Source: URNF01 sp045531495
GTDB taxonomy: Bacteria > Bacillota > Clostridia > Oscillospirales > Acutalibacteraceae
Length of the DNA stretch: 10,726 nt
Assembly (NCBI GenBank): GCA_045531495.1
Contig: JAZSED010000090.1
Location: 1 to 10,726, forward strand
Direction of reading: 5' to 3'
Shown one piece after another: positions 1-6,111 of the stretch. Both the position numbers and the translations under genes were made by a program. Below the pieces are notes generated by a model. That model worked only from the letters and a program-made list of their open reading frames with translations, had not been told where the DNA came from and ran no database searches. Position 1 is the first letter of the stretch; each line of letters opens with the position of its first letter.

Positions 1-77
1 ACGGTGTGTGCAAAAAATTATCCGTTGTAGAAATCAACGAGATCCTCTACGAATACGGAATGGAAACGCTGGGGTAA
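1..77 (+). CDS. C-terminal end of an unidentified upstream protein (5' partial)
   Basis: The reading frame with complete codons from position 3 is open from the window edge and gives 24 residues ending in a TAA at 75-77. The tail reads like the charged, helical end of a protein (VEINEILYEYGMETLG). The stop lies 5 nt before the ATG of the next gene, a spacing typical of operon neighbours, which argues that this frame is the real one. The overlapping frame that would extend the next gene upstream has no visible ribosome binding site. The residues are too few to name a family. It probably belongs to the same operon as the zinc-ribbon protein and kinase. Confidence 0.5.
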   Translation, partial: GVCKKLSVVEINEILYEYGMETLG

Positions 78-82
78 TACAT

Positions 83-1066
83 ATGAAAAAATGTCCTAAA
101 TGCGGCGCGGAAATCGGTGATGACGCGCGGTTTTGCCTTTACTGTATGACCTCGCTCGAACAAAAGCAACCTATCGGAGATGCCAAAGTAACATATCGGC
201 GGTGGCTGTATGGTGCTTTTGCCTTGTTGGTGCTTATTTTGCTCTTTTTATGTGTTTTTCTGCGTATGCAGCACAAACGTCCGTCTATGCTTCCATCGGG
301 CGATATCGGCACCACGACAACCGCTTCCTCTGCCGCCGATAACACTACAACGCAAAATACAACCGATGAAAGCTCGGCACAAGACACCTCACAAGATCAA
401 AAGCATACCACCAATGCGGCTTCGTCAAATACATCCGTGAAATCGACCACATCCACCTTGTTATCGTCGGGTGGTAACAATACCACCGGTCGTCAGCAGG
501 GCGGTATAACCACCGGTCGTCAGCAGGGCGGTATAACCACCGGTCATCAGCAGAGCGGTACAACCACCGGTCATCAGCAAAATGGCACCACAACCACCAC
601 CTCACCCGTTGCCGTGTCTGTGACATATACCTACCGCGATGCACGGTATGGCGACGATTTTTCGGCAGGGGCAGACCCGGAAAACTGTGTTGTAATAACG
701 GGGGTGGAAACACCTGCCGCAAACGGTACATACACTTTGCCAGAAACGTTGGGCGGCAAAAAGGTGGTCGCGGTGATGGCATCGGCTTTTTGCGGTGACG
801 GTATCAGCCATACCGTCAAAACGGTAATTGTACCTTCTTCGGTCAAAACCATTTGGAATTATGCTTTTTCAGAATGTTATAACTTGACCGATATATACTT
901 TGGCGGCAACGCCATTTACGTGGAGTCGCAAGCGTTTGCAGAAACCGCAAAGCGCAACGGCACCTTGACCATTCACTGCTCTGCCTCCTGCCATGACAGA
1001 AATTTAAGATATTATAAAAACTGCGCAGCAAGCTATGATGCAACATATCAGGAATGGAACGGCTAA
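83..1066 (+). CDS. Zinc-ribbon, single-pass membrane protein with Thr-rich stalk and BspA-like LRR ectodomain
   Basis: The 327-residue protein has four parts. Residues 4-21 form a zinc ribbon with two Cys pairs (CPKC and CLYC, 10 residues between them). Residues about 41-60 form one hydrophobic helix preceded by RR. Residues about 70-175 are a low-complexity Thr/Ser/Gln stalk with four 9-residue repeats. Residues about 200-295 resemble BspA-type leucine-rich repeats (LRR_5), with the pattern TVIVPSSVKTIWNYAFSECYNL. The likely topology is ribbon in the cytoplasm and LRR region outside. The ATG at 83 was chosen because the ribbon begins there, a GGGG at 71-74 could serve as a weak ribosome binding site, and an upstream frame stops at 77. 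An in-frame ATG at 8 would add 25 unconvincing residues. The kinase gene starts 4 nt after this stop, so the two are probably co-translated. The architecture suggests a sensor or surface protein; the ligand is unknown. Confidence 0.8.
   Translation: MKKCPKCGAEIGDDARFCLYCMTSLEQKQPIGDAKVTYRRWLYGAFALLVLILLFLCVFLRMQHKRPSMLPSGDIGTTTTASSAADNTTTQNTTDESSAQDTSQDQKHTTNAASSNTSVKSTTSTLLSSGGNNTTGRQQGGITTGRQQGGITTGHQQSGTTTGHQQNGTTTTTSPVAVSVTYTYRDARYGDDFSAGADPENCVVITGVETPAANGTYTLPETLGGKKVVAVMASAFCGDGISHTVKTVIVPSSVKTIWNYAFSECYNLTDIYFGGNAIYVESQAFAETAKRNGTLTIHCSASCHDRNLRYYKNCAASYDATYQEWNG
482..589 (+). repeat. Four tandem 27-bp coding repeats in the stalk of the zinc-ribbon LRR protein
   Basis: Four in-frame 27-bp units run at 482-508, 509-535, 536-562 and 563-589. 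The first two are identical; units 3 and 4 diverge (Arg to His, Gly-Gly to Ser-Gly or Asn-Gly). Each encodes a nonapeptide of the form TTG(R/H)QQxGx. The multiple-of-three unit length and near-identity of neighbouring copies are what slipped-strand length variation would produce, so stalk length may differ between strains. Confidence 0.9.
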
Positions 1067-1070
1067 AATC

Positions 1071-1775
1071 ATGACGAGAGAACAGTATATCACCGACCTT
1101 TTTCATATCTATTCTTTAGTTTCGGTACTCAGCGAAAAAAATAACTGCAAGGTATTACACGTCCGTAACACCGTGTGCGGTAAAGATATGATTGTACGCA
1201 GTTTCCCGACAGCCATTACCGCCTATGAGACTCTCTACGCCGTGAACGCAACCAATCTTCCGCTGATTTATGACGTTATCAATCTGGATGACGGACAAAT
1301 CGTTTTGGAAGAATTTATCGAAGGCATCTCTGTAGGGGAGATGCTGGAGTGCCACCGTTACACCTATCGGCAGGCAAAAAAAATCGTCGCACCGCTTTGT
1401 GACGCTTTAACGGTATTGCACGAAAACGGGTTGGTACATCGGGACGTCAAACCCGACAACGTTATGTTGGCAACGTCGGGACGGGTTGTTTTGGTTGATT
1501 TTAATATTGCCAGACAAGCATCCCCTTTAAAAACCCATGATACCGCAGTGATGGGCACGGTGGGATACGTATCCCCTGAGCAGCTCGGTGTTGCGCAGAG
1601 CGATGCGCGCACCGATATTTACGCGTTGGGCGTTTTTCTGAACGTGTTGGTTACGGGAAAACACCCCAGCGAGCAAATCGCCAGGGGAAAAGCAGGTGCT
1701 ATTGTCCGTCACTGTACAGCCGTCAACCCCGACGAACGGTATCAAACCGCCAAAAAATTAAAAACAGTGTTATAA
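1071..1775 (+). CDS. Soluble Ser/Thr protein kinase of the clostridial 'DFN' type
   Basis: The 234-residue protein is a compact eukaryotic-like kinase domain without a membrane segment. The catalytic loop HRDVKPDN is at 123-130 (Asp125, Lys127, Asn130). The metal-binding motif is VDFN at 142-145, with Asn where DFG has Gly. GTVGYVSPE at 162-170 marks the activation-segment end, TDIYALGV at 181-188 the F-helix Asp, and DERYQ at 221-225 the late conserved Arg. The small N-lobe lacks a recognisable Gly-rich loop, and the VAIK position appears to read MIVR, giving Arg43 instead of Lys. I recall this DFN form as common in clostridial kinases, so it need not mean inactivity. The ATG at 1071 lies 4 nt after the upstream stop and has only a weak upstream purine stretch, which suggests translational coupling. 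ATGs at 1035 and 1038 would overlap the upstream gene. Substrates are unknown; the adjacent zinc-ribbon LRR protein is an obvious candidate partner. Confidence 0.85.
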   Translation: MTREQYITDLFHIYSLVSVLSEKNNCKVLHVRNTVCGKDMIVRSFPTAITAYETLYAVNATNLPLIYDVINLDDGQIVLEEFIEGISVGEMLECHRYTYRQAKKIVAPLCDALTVLHENGLVHRDVKPDNVMLATSGRVVLVDFNIARQASPLKTHDTAVMGTVGYVSPEQLGVAQSDARTDIYALGVFLNVLVTGKHPSEQIARGKAGAIVRHCTAVNPDERYQTAKKLKTVL

Positions 1776-1809
1776 AAACAGCGGTGTGAGATTCACGCCG
1801 CTGTTTTTT
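1775..1809 (+). terminator. Rho-independent terminator after the kinase gene
   Basis: The arms ACAGCGGTGTGA (1778-1789) and TCACGCCGCTGT (1793-1804) form a 12-bp stem with one G-U pair and a 3-nt loop, followed by six T residues at 1804-1809. The hairpin begins just after the kinase stop and separates that operon from the TIR-MORN gene. Confidence 0.9.
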
Positions 1810-1820
1810 CGGTTGCTTCC

Positions 1821-1849
1821 TTGAAAAATATCCGCATACGTGCTACTAT
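1821..1849 (+). promoter_or_regulatory. Sigma-A-type promoter of the TIR-MORN gene
   Basis: A -35 box TTGAAA (1821-1826) and a -10 box TACTAT (1844-1849) are separated by exactly 17 nt. TGC directly before the -10 gives an extended -10. The promoter lies between the kinase terminator and the ribosome binding site AAGGAG (1865-1870). It implies vegetative, independent transcription of the TIR-MORN gene. No operator-like inverted repeat was seen around it. Confidence 0.75.
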
Positions 1850-1881
1850 TTATGTAGAATCATAAAGGAGCGTGTCATACC

Positions 1882-3792
1882 GTGCCGAAGTTTCACTTAG
1901 AGGAATACAAAGAAAAATTGCAAACAGCCGCATCCTGCGAAACCTGCGACAAGGTGCCTTTGCCAAAGCTCGAGGAGAACACGCGGTATATTTTTATCAG
2001 TTATTCGCACAGGGACTACAAAAAGGTATACTGCGACCTGGCGGATTTATATGAAAGCGATGTTCCTTTTTGGTATGATCGCGGCTTGCCTGCAGGTAAA
2101 AATTGGGATGATATAGTACGCCAAAAAATGACCGACCCACGGTGTGCAGGCATTATCTTCTACCTCAGCGAAAGCCTCTTTTTGAGCCAATCCATTCAAA
2201 CGGAAATTCGCATCGCCTGCGGTGAGGACGGCGACCCTAACACGCCGAAAATTCGGCGTCCCTTCTTCTGCGTCAACTTGACCGACAAAAGCCCTTCAAA
2301 AATCTTGACAGACGTTTTCACTGCCAAACAGTTTGCAGGCGCAGAGGATGAAATGGCCGCGCGCGGCGATTGGGTCGAAACATTACGAAATGCATTTCCG
2401 GACAAAGCCACCTACCTACCCTTTGACGAACCGCACCATAAAACCAACCTGGTTGAGCAAATCGGCATCAACTTCGGCATCAATCCCAACTATAACCCTT
2501 TCGCGTTTGACGGCGCGCTGTTTCGCACGGGCAACGCCGTCATCGAATTTGAAAACGGCGCTGTATATGACGGTGCGTTTGTGGACGGCACCTTTCACGG
2601 TCAGGGCACATTAACCGTTGCCAACGGTGCCGTATATACAGGCAATTGGGACAACGGCAAGCGGCACGGCGAAGGTACCATGACCCATCCCAGCGGTTCT
2701 GCCTATGTGGGTCTGTGGGCCGATGACCGTATGCACGCACAGGGTACGATGACCTTCCCCGACGGCGATGTATACACAGGTGCGTGGAGCAACGGTAATA
2801 TGAGCGGTCAAGGCACAATGGAGTACGCAGACGGTGCCGTTTATACAGGTGAATGGCGTCATAACAGACGCCACGGACAGGGTACAATGACCTTCGTTGA
2901 CGGTGCCGTATATGTAGGTGAGTGGGTTGACGGTACCCGCCGCGGACAAGGTACGATAACCTTCGTCGACGGGTCTTCTTATACAGGTGAATGGGTAGAC
3001 GGTCAATGGCACGGACAAGGCACATTAACCCTCGCAGACGGTTCGTCTTATACAGGCGGGTGGGCAGACGGAAAACACCACGGTCAAGGTACCTTGACCC
3101 TCGCGAGCGGTTTGGTTTATACGGGCGAATGGGCAGACGGCAAGCACCACGGTCAAGGCACCCTGACCCTCGCGGGCGGTTCGGTTTATGCCGGCGAATG
3201 GGTAGACGGTGATATGCACGGACACGGCACCTTTACCTTCACGGACGGCTCGTTTTATACGGGCGAATGGGCAAACAATGATATGCACGGTCAAGGTACG
3301 ATGACATTACCGGACGGCTCGGTTTATACAGGTGAATGGGCACATGGCGATATGCACGGTCAAGGTAAGATGAGCTTCACGGACGGCGACACATATATCG
3401 GCGAATGGGTAGAAGGTGATATGCACGGCCATGGTACGATGACGTATGCAGACGGCGGTATATATACAGGTGAGTGGCAAAAGAACAAATGGTTTGGTCA
3501 AGGCGCTTTCACCCGCGGAAATGACGGACACAAATTTGTCGGCGGTTGGGGCGAAAACGGTTCTACGGGATACGGCACCTACATATATCCCGACGGCGCA
3601 TCCCGTTCCGGCAATTGGAACGGTGACGTGCTGTTGGATGGTGAGGGCATTATACGCTACGATGACGGTTCATTCTATGACGGTCAGATAAAAAACAATC
3701 TGCGCCACGGTAAAGGCGTATACACCCTTGCCGACGGCACCGTACAAGCGGGATATTTTGAAAACGACGTTTTCATCAAACCAAACACATAA
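1882..3792 (+). CDS. TIR domain-MORN repeat fusion protein
   Basis: The 636-residue protein has no signal peptide or membrane helix. After a polar leader with a CETC pair (19-22), residues about 35-170 form a TIR domain: YIFISYSHRD at 36-45 is box 1, FWYDRGLPAG at 63-72 is box 2, and Glu108 in LSQSIQTEI fits the SxxxxxE position of the catalytic Glu in NAD-cleaving TIRs. A linker follows. From residue 225 come about 17 MORN repeats (consensus YTGEWxxGxxHGQGTxT) plus a partial last unit. The start is GTG at 1882, 11 nt after AAGGAG. MORN repeats in other proteins bind membranes or mediate protein contacts; bacterial TIRs often act as NADases in phage defence. A membrane- or partner-triggered TIR effector is therefore plausible but inferred. 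No obvious terminator follows before the tagO promoter. Confidence 0.9.
   Translation: MPKFHLEEYKEKLQTAASCETCDKVPLPKLEENTRYIFISYSHRDYKKVYCDLADLYESDVPFWYDRGLPAGKNWDDIVRQKMTDPRCAGIIFYLSESLFLSQSIQTEIRIACGEDGDPNTPKIRRPFFCVNLTDKSPSKILTDVFTAKQFAGAEDEMAARGDWVETLRNAFPDKATYLPFDEPHHKTNLVEQIGINFGINPNYNPFAFDGALFRTGNAVIEFENGAVYDGAFVDGTFHGQGTLTVANGAVYTGNWDNGKRHGEGTMTHPSGSAYVGLWADDRMHAQGTMTFPDGDVYTGAWSNGNMSGQGTMEYADGAVYTGEWRHNRRHGQGTMTFVDGAVYVGEWVDGTRRGQGTITFVDGSSYTGEWVDGQWHGQGTLTLADGSSYTGGWADGKHHGQGTLTLASGLVYTGEWADGKHHGQGTLTLAGGSVYAGEWVDGDMHGHGTFTFTDGSFYTGEWANNDMHGQGTMTLPDGSVYTGEWAHGDMHGQGKMSFTDGDTYIGEWVEGDMHGHGTMTYADGGIYTGEWQKNKWFGQGAFTRGNDGHKFVGGWGENGSTGYGTYIYPDGASRSGNWNGDVLLDGEGIIRYDDGSFYDGQIKNNLRHGKGVYTLADGTVQAGYFENDVFIKPNT
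2554..3732 (+). repeat. Tandem 69-bp MORN-encoding repeats (17 units)
   Basis: Units 1-13 (2554-3450) are each exactly 69 bp, encoding 23 residues. Unit 14 has 24 residues, unit 15 has 23, unit 16 has 24 and is degenerate, and unit 17 has 23; a partial 18th unit ends the protein. Units 8 (3037-3105) and 9 (3106-3174) share a 15-residue stretch without change, which suggests fairly recent duplication. A shortened, degenerate unit may precede the array at residues about 208-224. The strict in-frame periodicity and protein-level conservation mark this as a coding array, not CRISPR. Confidence 0.9.
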
Positions 3793-3835
3793 AACGATGC
3801 TTCTGTACACGCAACCGACTTTTCTGAAACCGCAC

Positions 3836-3864
3836 TTGAAAATTTTGTCATTATGTGTTAGAAT
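3836..3864 (+). promoter_or_regulatory. Sigma-A-type promoter of the tagO-like gene
   Basis: TTGAAA (3836-3841) and TAGAAT (3859-3864) are separated by 17 nt, and TGT precedes the -10 as an extended element. This is almost the same layout as the promoter of the preceding gene. The start codon is 64 nt downstream, with AAAGGATGGA (3911-3920) as the ribosome binding region. Confidence 0.75.
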
Positions 3865-3928
3865 GGGACGGTAAATACTAAAAACACCTATTGACCAAGA
3901 CCATACACTGAAAGGATGGATTGGAAAC

Positions 3929-5068
3929 ATGAAGGCTTATATTATTTATTGTATTATCGCGGCGGGTATTGCCGCTGCTTTCTCCCTGTGTATCACACCG
4001 GTCGTGCGTATCCTTGCGTACAAGATAAAAGCATTGGACGTGCCGAAAGATGCGCGGCGGGTGCACAAAAAAACCACCCCTCGTCTCGGTGGTTTGGCAC
4101 TTTGGTTCGGTTTTACCGTTACCAGCATCCTGTTTTGTGCTATCACGAAGGAATCCATCGCTATGTGGGTCGGTGCAACCCTGATTGCTGTTATCGGTGT
4201 GTTTGATGACCGTTTTGGTATTCCTGCTTTGCTGAAGCTGTTTTTACAAACGGCAGTGGTGGTGGGTACGGTCATCTTCGGTGAATTGATTGTCGAAGAA
4301 ATCAACGTTTTAGGCACCGTTATTGATTTTGGCCGTCCTTTCGGTATTGTGCTCTCCGTTTTCTGGATTGTGGCACTTATCAACGCCATTAACCTTATTG
4401 ACGGCTTAGACGGTTTGGCGTGCGGTATTTCCTGTATCGGCAGTGTTGCCATCCTGTTTATCTCCATTATTTATTCCAATACCTATATGGCGTTGTTCTC
4501 CGCCATTCTGATCGGTTCTTGTATCGGTTTTCTGCCCTTTAACTTCAATCCCGCCAAAATCTTTATGGGTGACACGGGTTCTATGTTCTTAGGCTACATT
4601 TTGGCGATGCTGTCTATTCAAGGTAGTATGAAAATGAACTCCTTAATCGCATTGTTGACCCCCGTCGCGGTGTTTGGTCTGCCGATTTTGGATACTGCCT
4701 TCGCGTTTATCCGCAGAATCCTGCAGGGCCGTTCCCCCTTCTCTGCTGACCGCGGTCATCTGCATCATCGTTTCATTGATATGGGCTTTACGCAGAAGCA
4801 AACCGTGTTTATTATGTACACCATTAGCTCCGCACTTGGGATTGCCGCTATTTTGCTGTCCTTGCGCAACAAAAATATGGGTGTTGCGTTGCTCAGCGAG
4901 AGACGGTTGGTATTCTGTGCGATTGGTGTTATTGCTATCAGCGTCGTGATGTTTATCTCTGAATTCATTATCTTCCACAACGTCCACGTACGCCGTCACT
5001 CGGGATTAGGTCTTCCCAGAGAGGAAGAAAACACACAACAGACCGAGCAAAATCAAGCTGAAGAATGA
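3929..5068 (+). CDS. tagO: Undecaprenyl-phosphate N-acetylhexosamine-1-phosphate transferase (TagO/WecA family)
   Basis: The 379-residue, multi-spanning membrane protein belongs to the MraY/WecA/TagO superfamily. These enzymes transfer a sugar-1-phosphate, usually GlcNAc-1-P from UDP-GlcNAc, to undecaprenyl phosphate at the cytoplasmic face, starting teichoic acid or other wall-polymer synthesis. Visible motifs are VHKKTTPRLGG at 45-55, the Asp pair FDDRFG at 92-97, NLIDGLDGLA at 155-164, NFNPAKIFMGDTGS at 205-218 and the His-rich loop HLHHR at 277-281. This set fits TagO/WecA better than MraY. The C-terminus ends in a charged, Gln/Glu-rich cytoplasmic tail from about residue 364. The gene stands alone between its own promoter and terminator, with no other wall-polymer genes in the window, so the exact polymer cannot be assigned. 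Confidence 0.9.
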   Translation: MKAYIIYCIIAAGIAAAFSLCITPVVRILAYKIKALDVPKDARRVHKKTTPRLGGLALWFGFTVTSILFCAITKESIAMWVGATLIAVIGVFDDRFGIPALLKLFLQTAVVVGTVIFGELIVEEINVLGTVIDFGRPFGIVLSVFWIVALINAINLIDGLDGLACGISCIGSVAILFISIIYSNTYMALFSAILIGSCIGFLPFNFNPAKIFMGDTGSMFLGYILAMLSIQGSMKMNSLIALLTPVAVFGLPILDTAFAFIRRILQGRSPFSADRGHLHHRFIDMGFTQKQTVFIMYTISSALGIAAILLSLRNKNMGVALLSERRLVFCAIGVIAISVVMFISEFIIFHNVHVRRHSGLGLPREEENTQQTEQNQAEE

Positions 5069-5075
5069 TTTTTTG

Positions 5076-5107
5076 AAACCGCGGTATGGCATATGCCGCG
5101 GTTTTTT
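5076..5107 (+). terminator. Rho-independent terminator after the tagO-like gene
   Basis: AAACCGCGG (5076-5084) pairs with CCGCGGTTT (5096-5104). The interior can add A-T and G-U pairs, and a T-run extends to 5107. It lies 7 nt after the tagO stop. Confidence 0.88.
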
Positions 5108-5138
5108 GATTTTACTTGACTATTTTTCAAAGTAACCC

Positions 5139-5167
5139 TTTACTTTTCCCGTGGGTTGTACTACTAT
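5139..5167 (+). promoter_or_regulatory. Probable promoter of the YitT-amidohydrolase operon
   Basis: TTTACT (5139-5144) and TACTAT (5162-5167) are 17 nt apart, with 28 nt left to the start codon at 5195. The -10 matches that of the TIR-MORN gene, but the -35 is weaker. TTGACT at 5116 is a better -35 but has only a poor -10 (TTTACT) at the right distance. Confidence 0.45.
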
Positions 5168-5194
5168 TATACTGATGATATAGGGAGGGATACT

Positions 5195-6100
5195 ATGCTA
5201 AACGATAAAGAAAAGAAACTGCACAACGTATTGTCTTATGTATATATTGTCTTGGTGGCTGTTCTGTTAGCGTTCAACTATCAGCTGTTTATTGTAAAAA
5301 ACAACTTCGCACCCGCAGGTATTAACGGTATTGCCACCATGATACAGTACAAAACCGGATTCAGTATCGCATATATGTCCATATTGATTAACGTGCCGCT
5401 ATGTATTCTCGCCTATTTTTTGGTGGACAAGCAATTTGCTAAGAAAACGCTGTGCTTTTGTCTTACCTATTCCGGCGTGTACCTGTTTTTGCAGAAATTG
5501 GGTCTTTCTGTGTTCCAATATGATGCGGGCGGACACGACACCATTTTTCCCGTCATTATCAGCGGTATCTTAGGCGGTGTTGTATACGGGTCGTGTATCC
5601 GTCTCGGTGCTTGCACCGGCGGTACCGATGTTTTCTCAAAATATATCAGCCAAAAGAAACCCGCTTTAAACTTTTTCTGGGTCACCTTTTCCATCAACGC
5701 GGTGGTGGCGGTAGCCTCCTTCTTTGTGTATGCTGCCCCCGACGCGGCGGGTGTCCTCTCTTATGACTACAAGCCTGTTTGCCTTTGCATTATGTACTGC
5801 TTCTTATCCAGCTTTGTCGGCAACTACATTATCCGCGGTACAAAATCGGCATACAAATTCACCATCATCACCTCCCACGCGGCGGAAATCAACGATGAGA
5901 TTTTACACACCCTGAAACACGGTGCTACCCAAATGGCGGCGCTGGGTACATACAGTAACAACCAAAAGCAGGTAATTATCTGTGTAGTCAACAAGCATCA
6001 ATTATCGGACTTTCAAAAAATCCTCGGTAAATATGATGACACCTTCTCCTTCTCGGAGATGGTAAATGAAACCTACGGTAATTTTAAGCACGTACGATAG
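5195..6100 (+). CDS. YitT family membrane protein (DUF161 plus DUF2179)
   Basis: The 301-residue protein has about five or six hydrophobic segments in residues 12-215, followed by a soluble domain at about 218-298. FAPAGINGIATMI at 38-50 and CIRLGACTGGTD at 134-145 are typical YitT-family signatures. The C-terminal part, with alternating hydrophobic strands and a final FSFSEMVNETYGNF, fits DUF2179. The role of the family is not well defined; a transport function is often suspected. The ATG at 5195 follows AGGGAGG (5182-5188) with good spacing; an in-frame ATG at 5156 has no such site and would place the likely -10 inside the gene. The gene is 11 nt from the M20 amidohydrolase, so the two are probably one transcript. 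Confidence 0.88.
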   Translation: MLNDKEKKLHNVLSYVYIVLVAVLLAFNYQLFIVKNNFAPAGINGIATMIQYKTGFSIAYMSILINVPLCILAYFLVDKQFAKKTLCFCLTYSGVYLFLQKLGLSVFQYDAGGHDTIFPVIISGILGGVVYGSCIRLGACTGGTDVFSKYISQKKPALNFFWVTFSINAVVAVASFFVYAAPDAAGVLSYDYKPVCLCIMYCFLSSFVGNYIIRGTKSAYKFTIITSHAAEINDEILHTLKHGATQMAALGTYSNNQKQVIICVVNKHQLSDFQKILGKYDDTFSFSEMVNETYGNFKHVR

Positions 6101-6111
6101 GAGAGAGCAAT

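Noticed and set aside
19..22. CETC pair at residues 19-22 of the TIR-MORN protein (nucleotides 1936-1947) as a zinc-binding site
   Set aside because: Only one Cys pair is present in the leader and no second pair is nearby, so a zinc ribbon is not supported.
482..589. 27-bp repeats considered as a CRISPR array or protein-binding iterons
   Set aside because: There are no spacers, and the units are in-frame codons of the Thr-rich stalk.
345..782. Minus-strand open frame of 145 codons rich in repeated WLYR-type residues
   Set aside because: It is antisense to the Thr-rich stalk; the repetition only mirrors the 27-bp repeats, and no ribosome binding site or family match is seen.
2540..3025. Long minus-strand open frames across the MORN array
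   Set aside because: They are shadows of the 69-bp periodicity; the plus frame has a promoter, a ribosome binding site and clear domains.
2554..3732. Regular repeats that could suggest a CRISPR array
   Set aside because: The units are contiguous without unique spacers, keep the reading frame and encode MORN motifs.
3793..3835. Search for a terminator after the TIR-MORN gene
   Set aside because: No stem followed by a T-run was found; transcription may run on toward the tagO promoter region.
3946..4467. Minus-strand open frame of 173 codons
   Set aside because: It is antisense to the well-conserved TagO motifs and lacks start signals.
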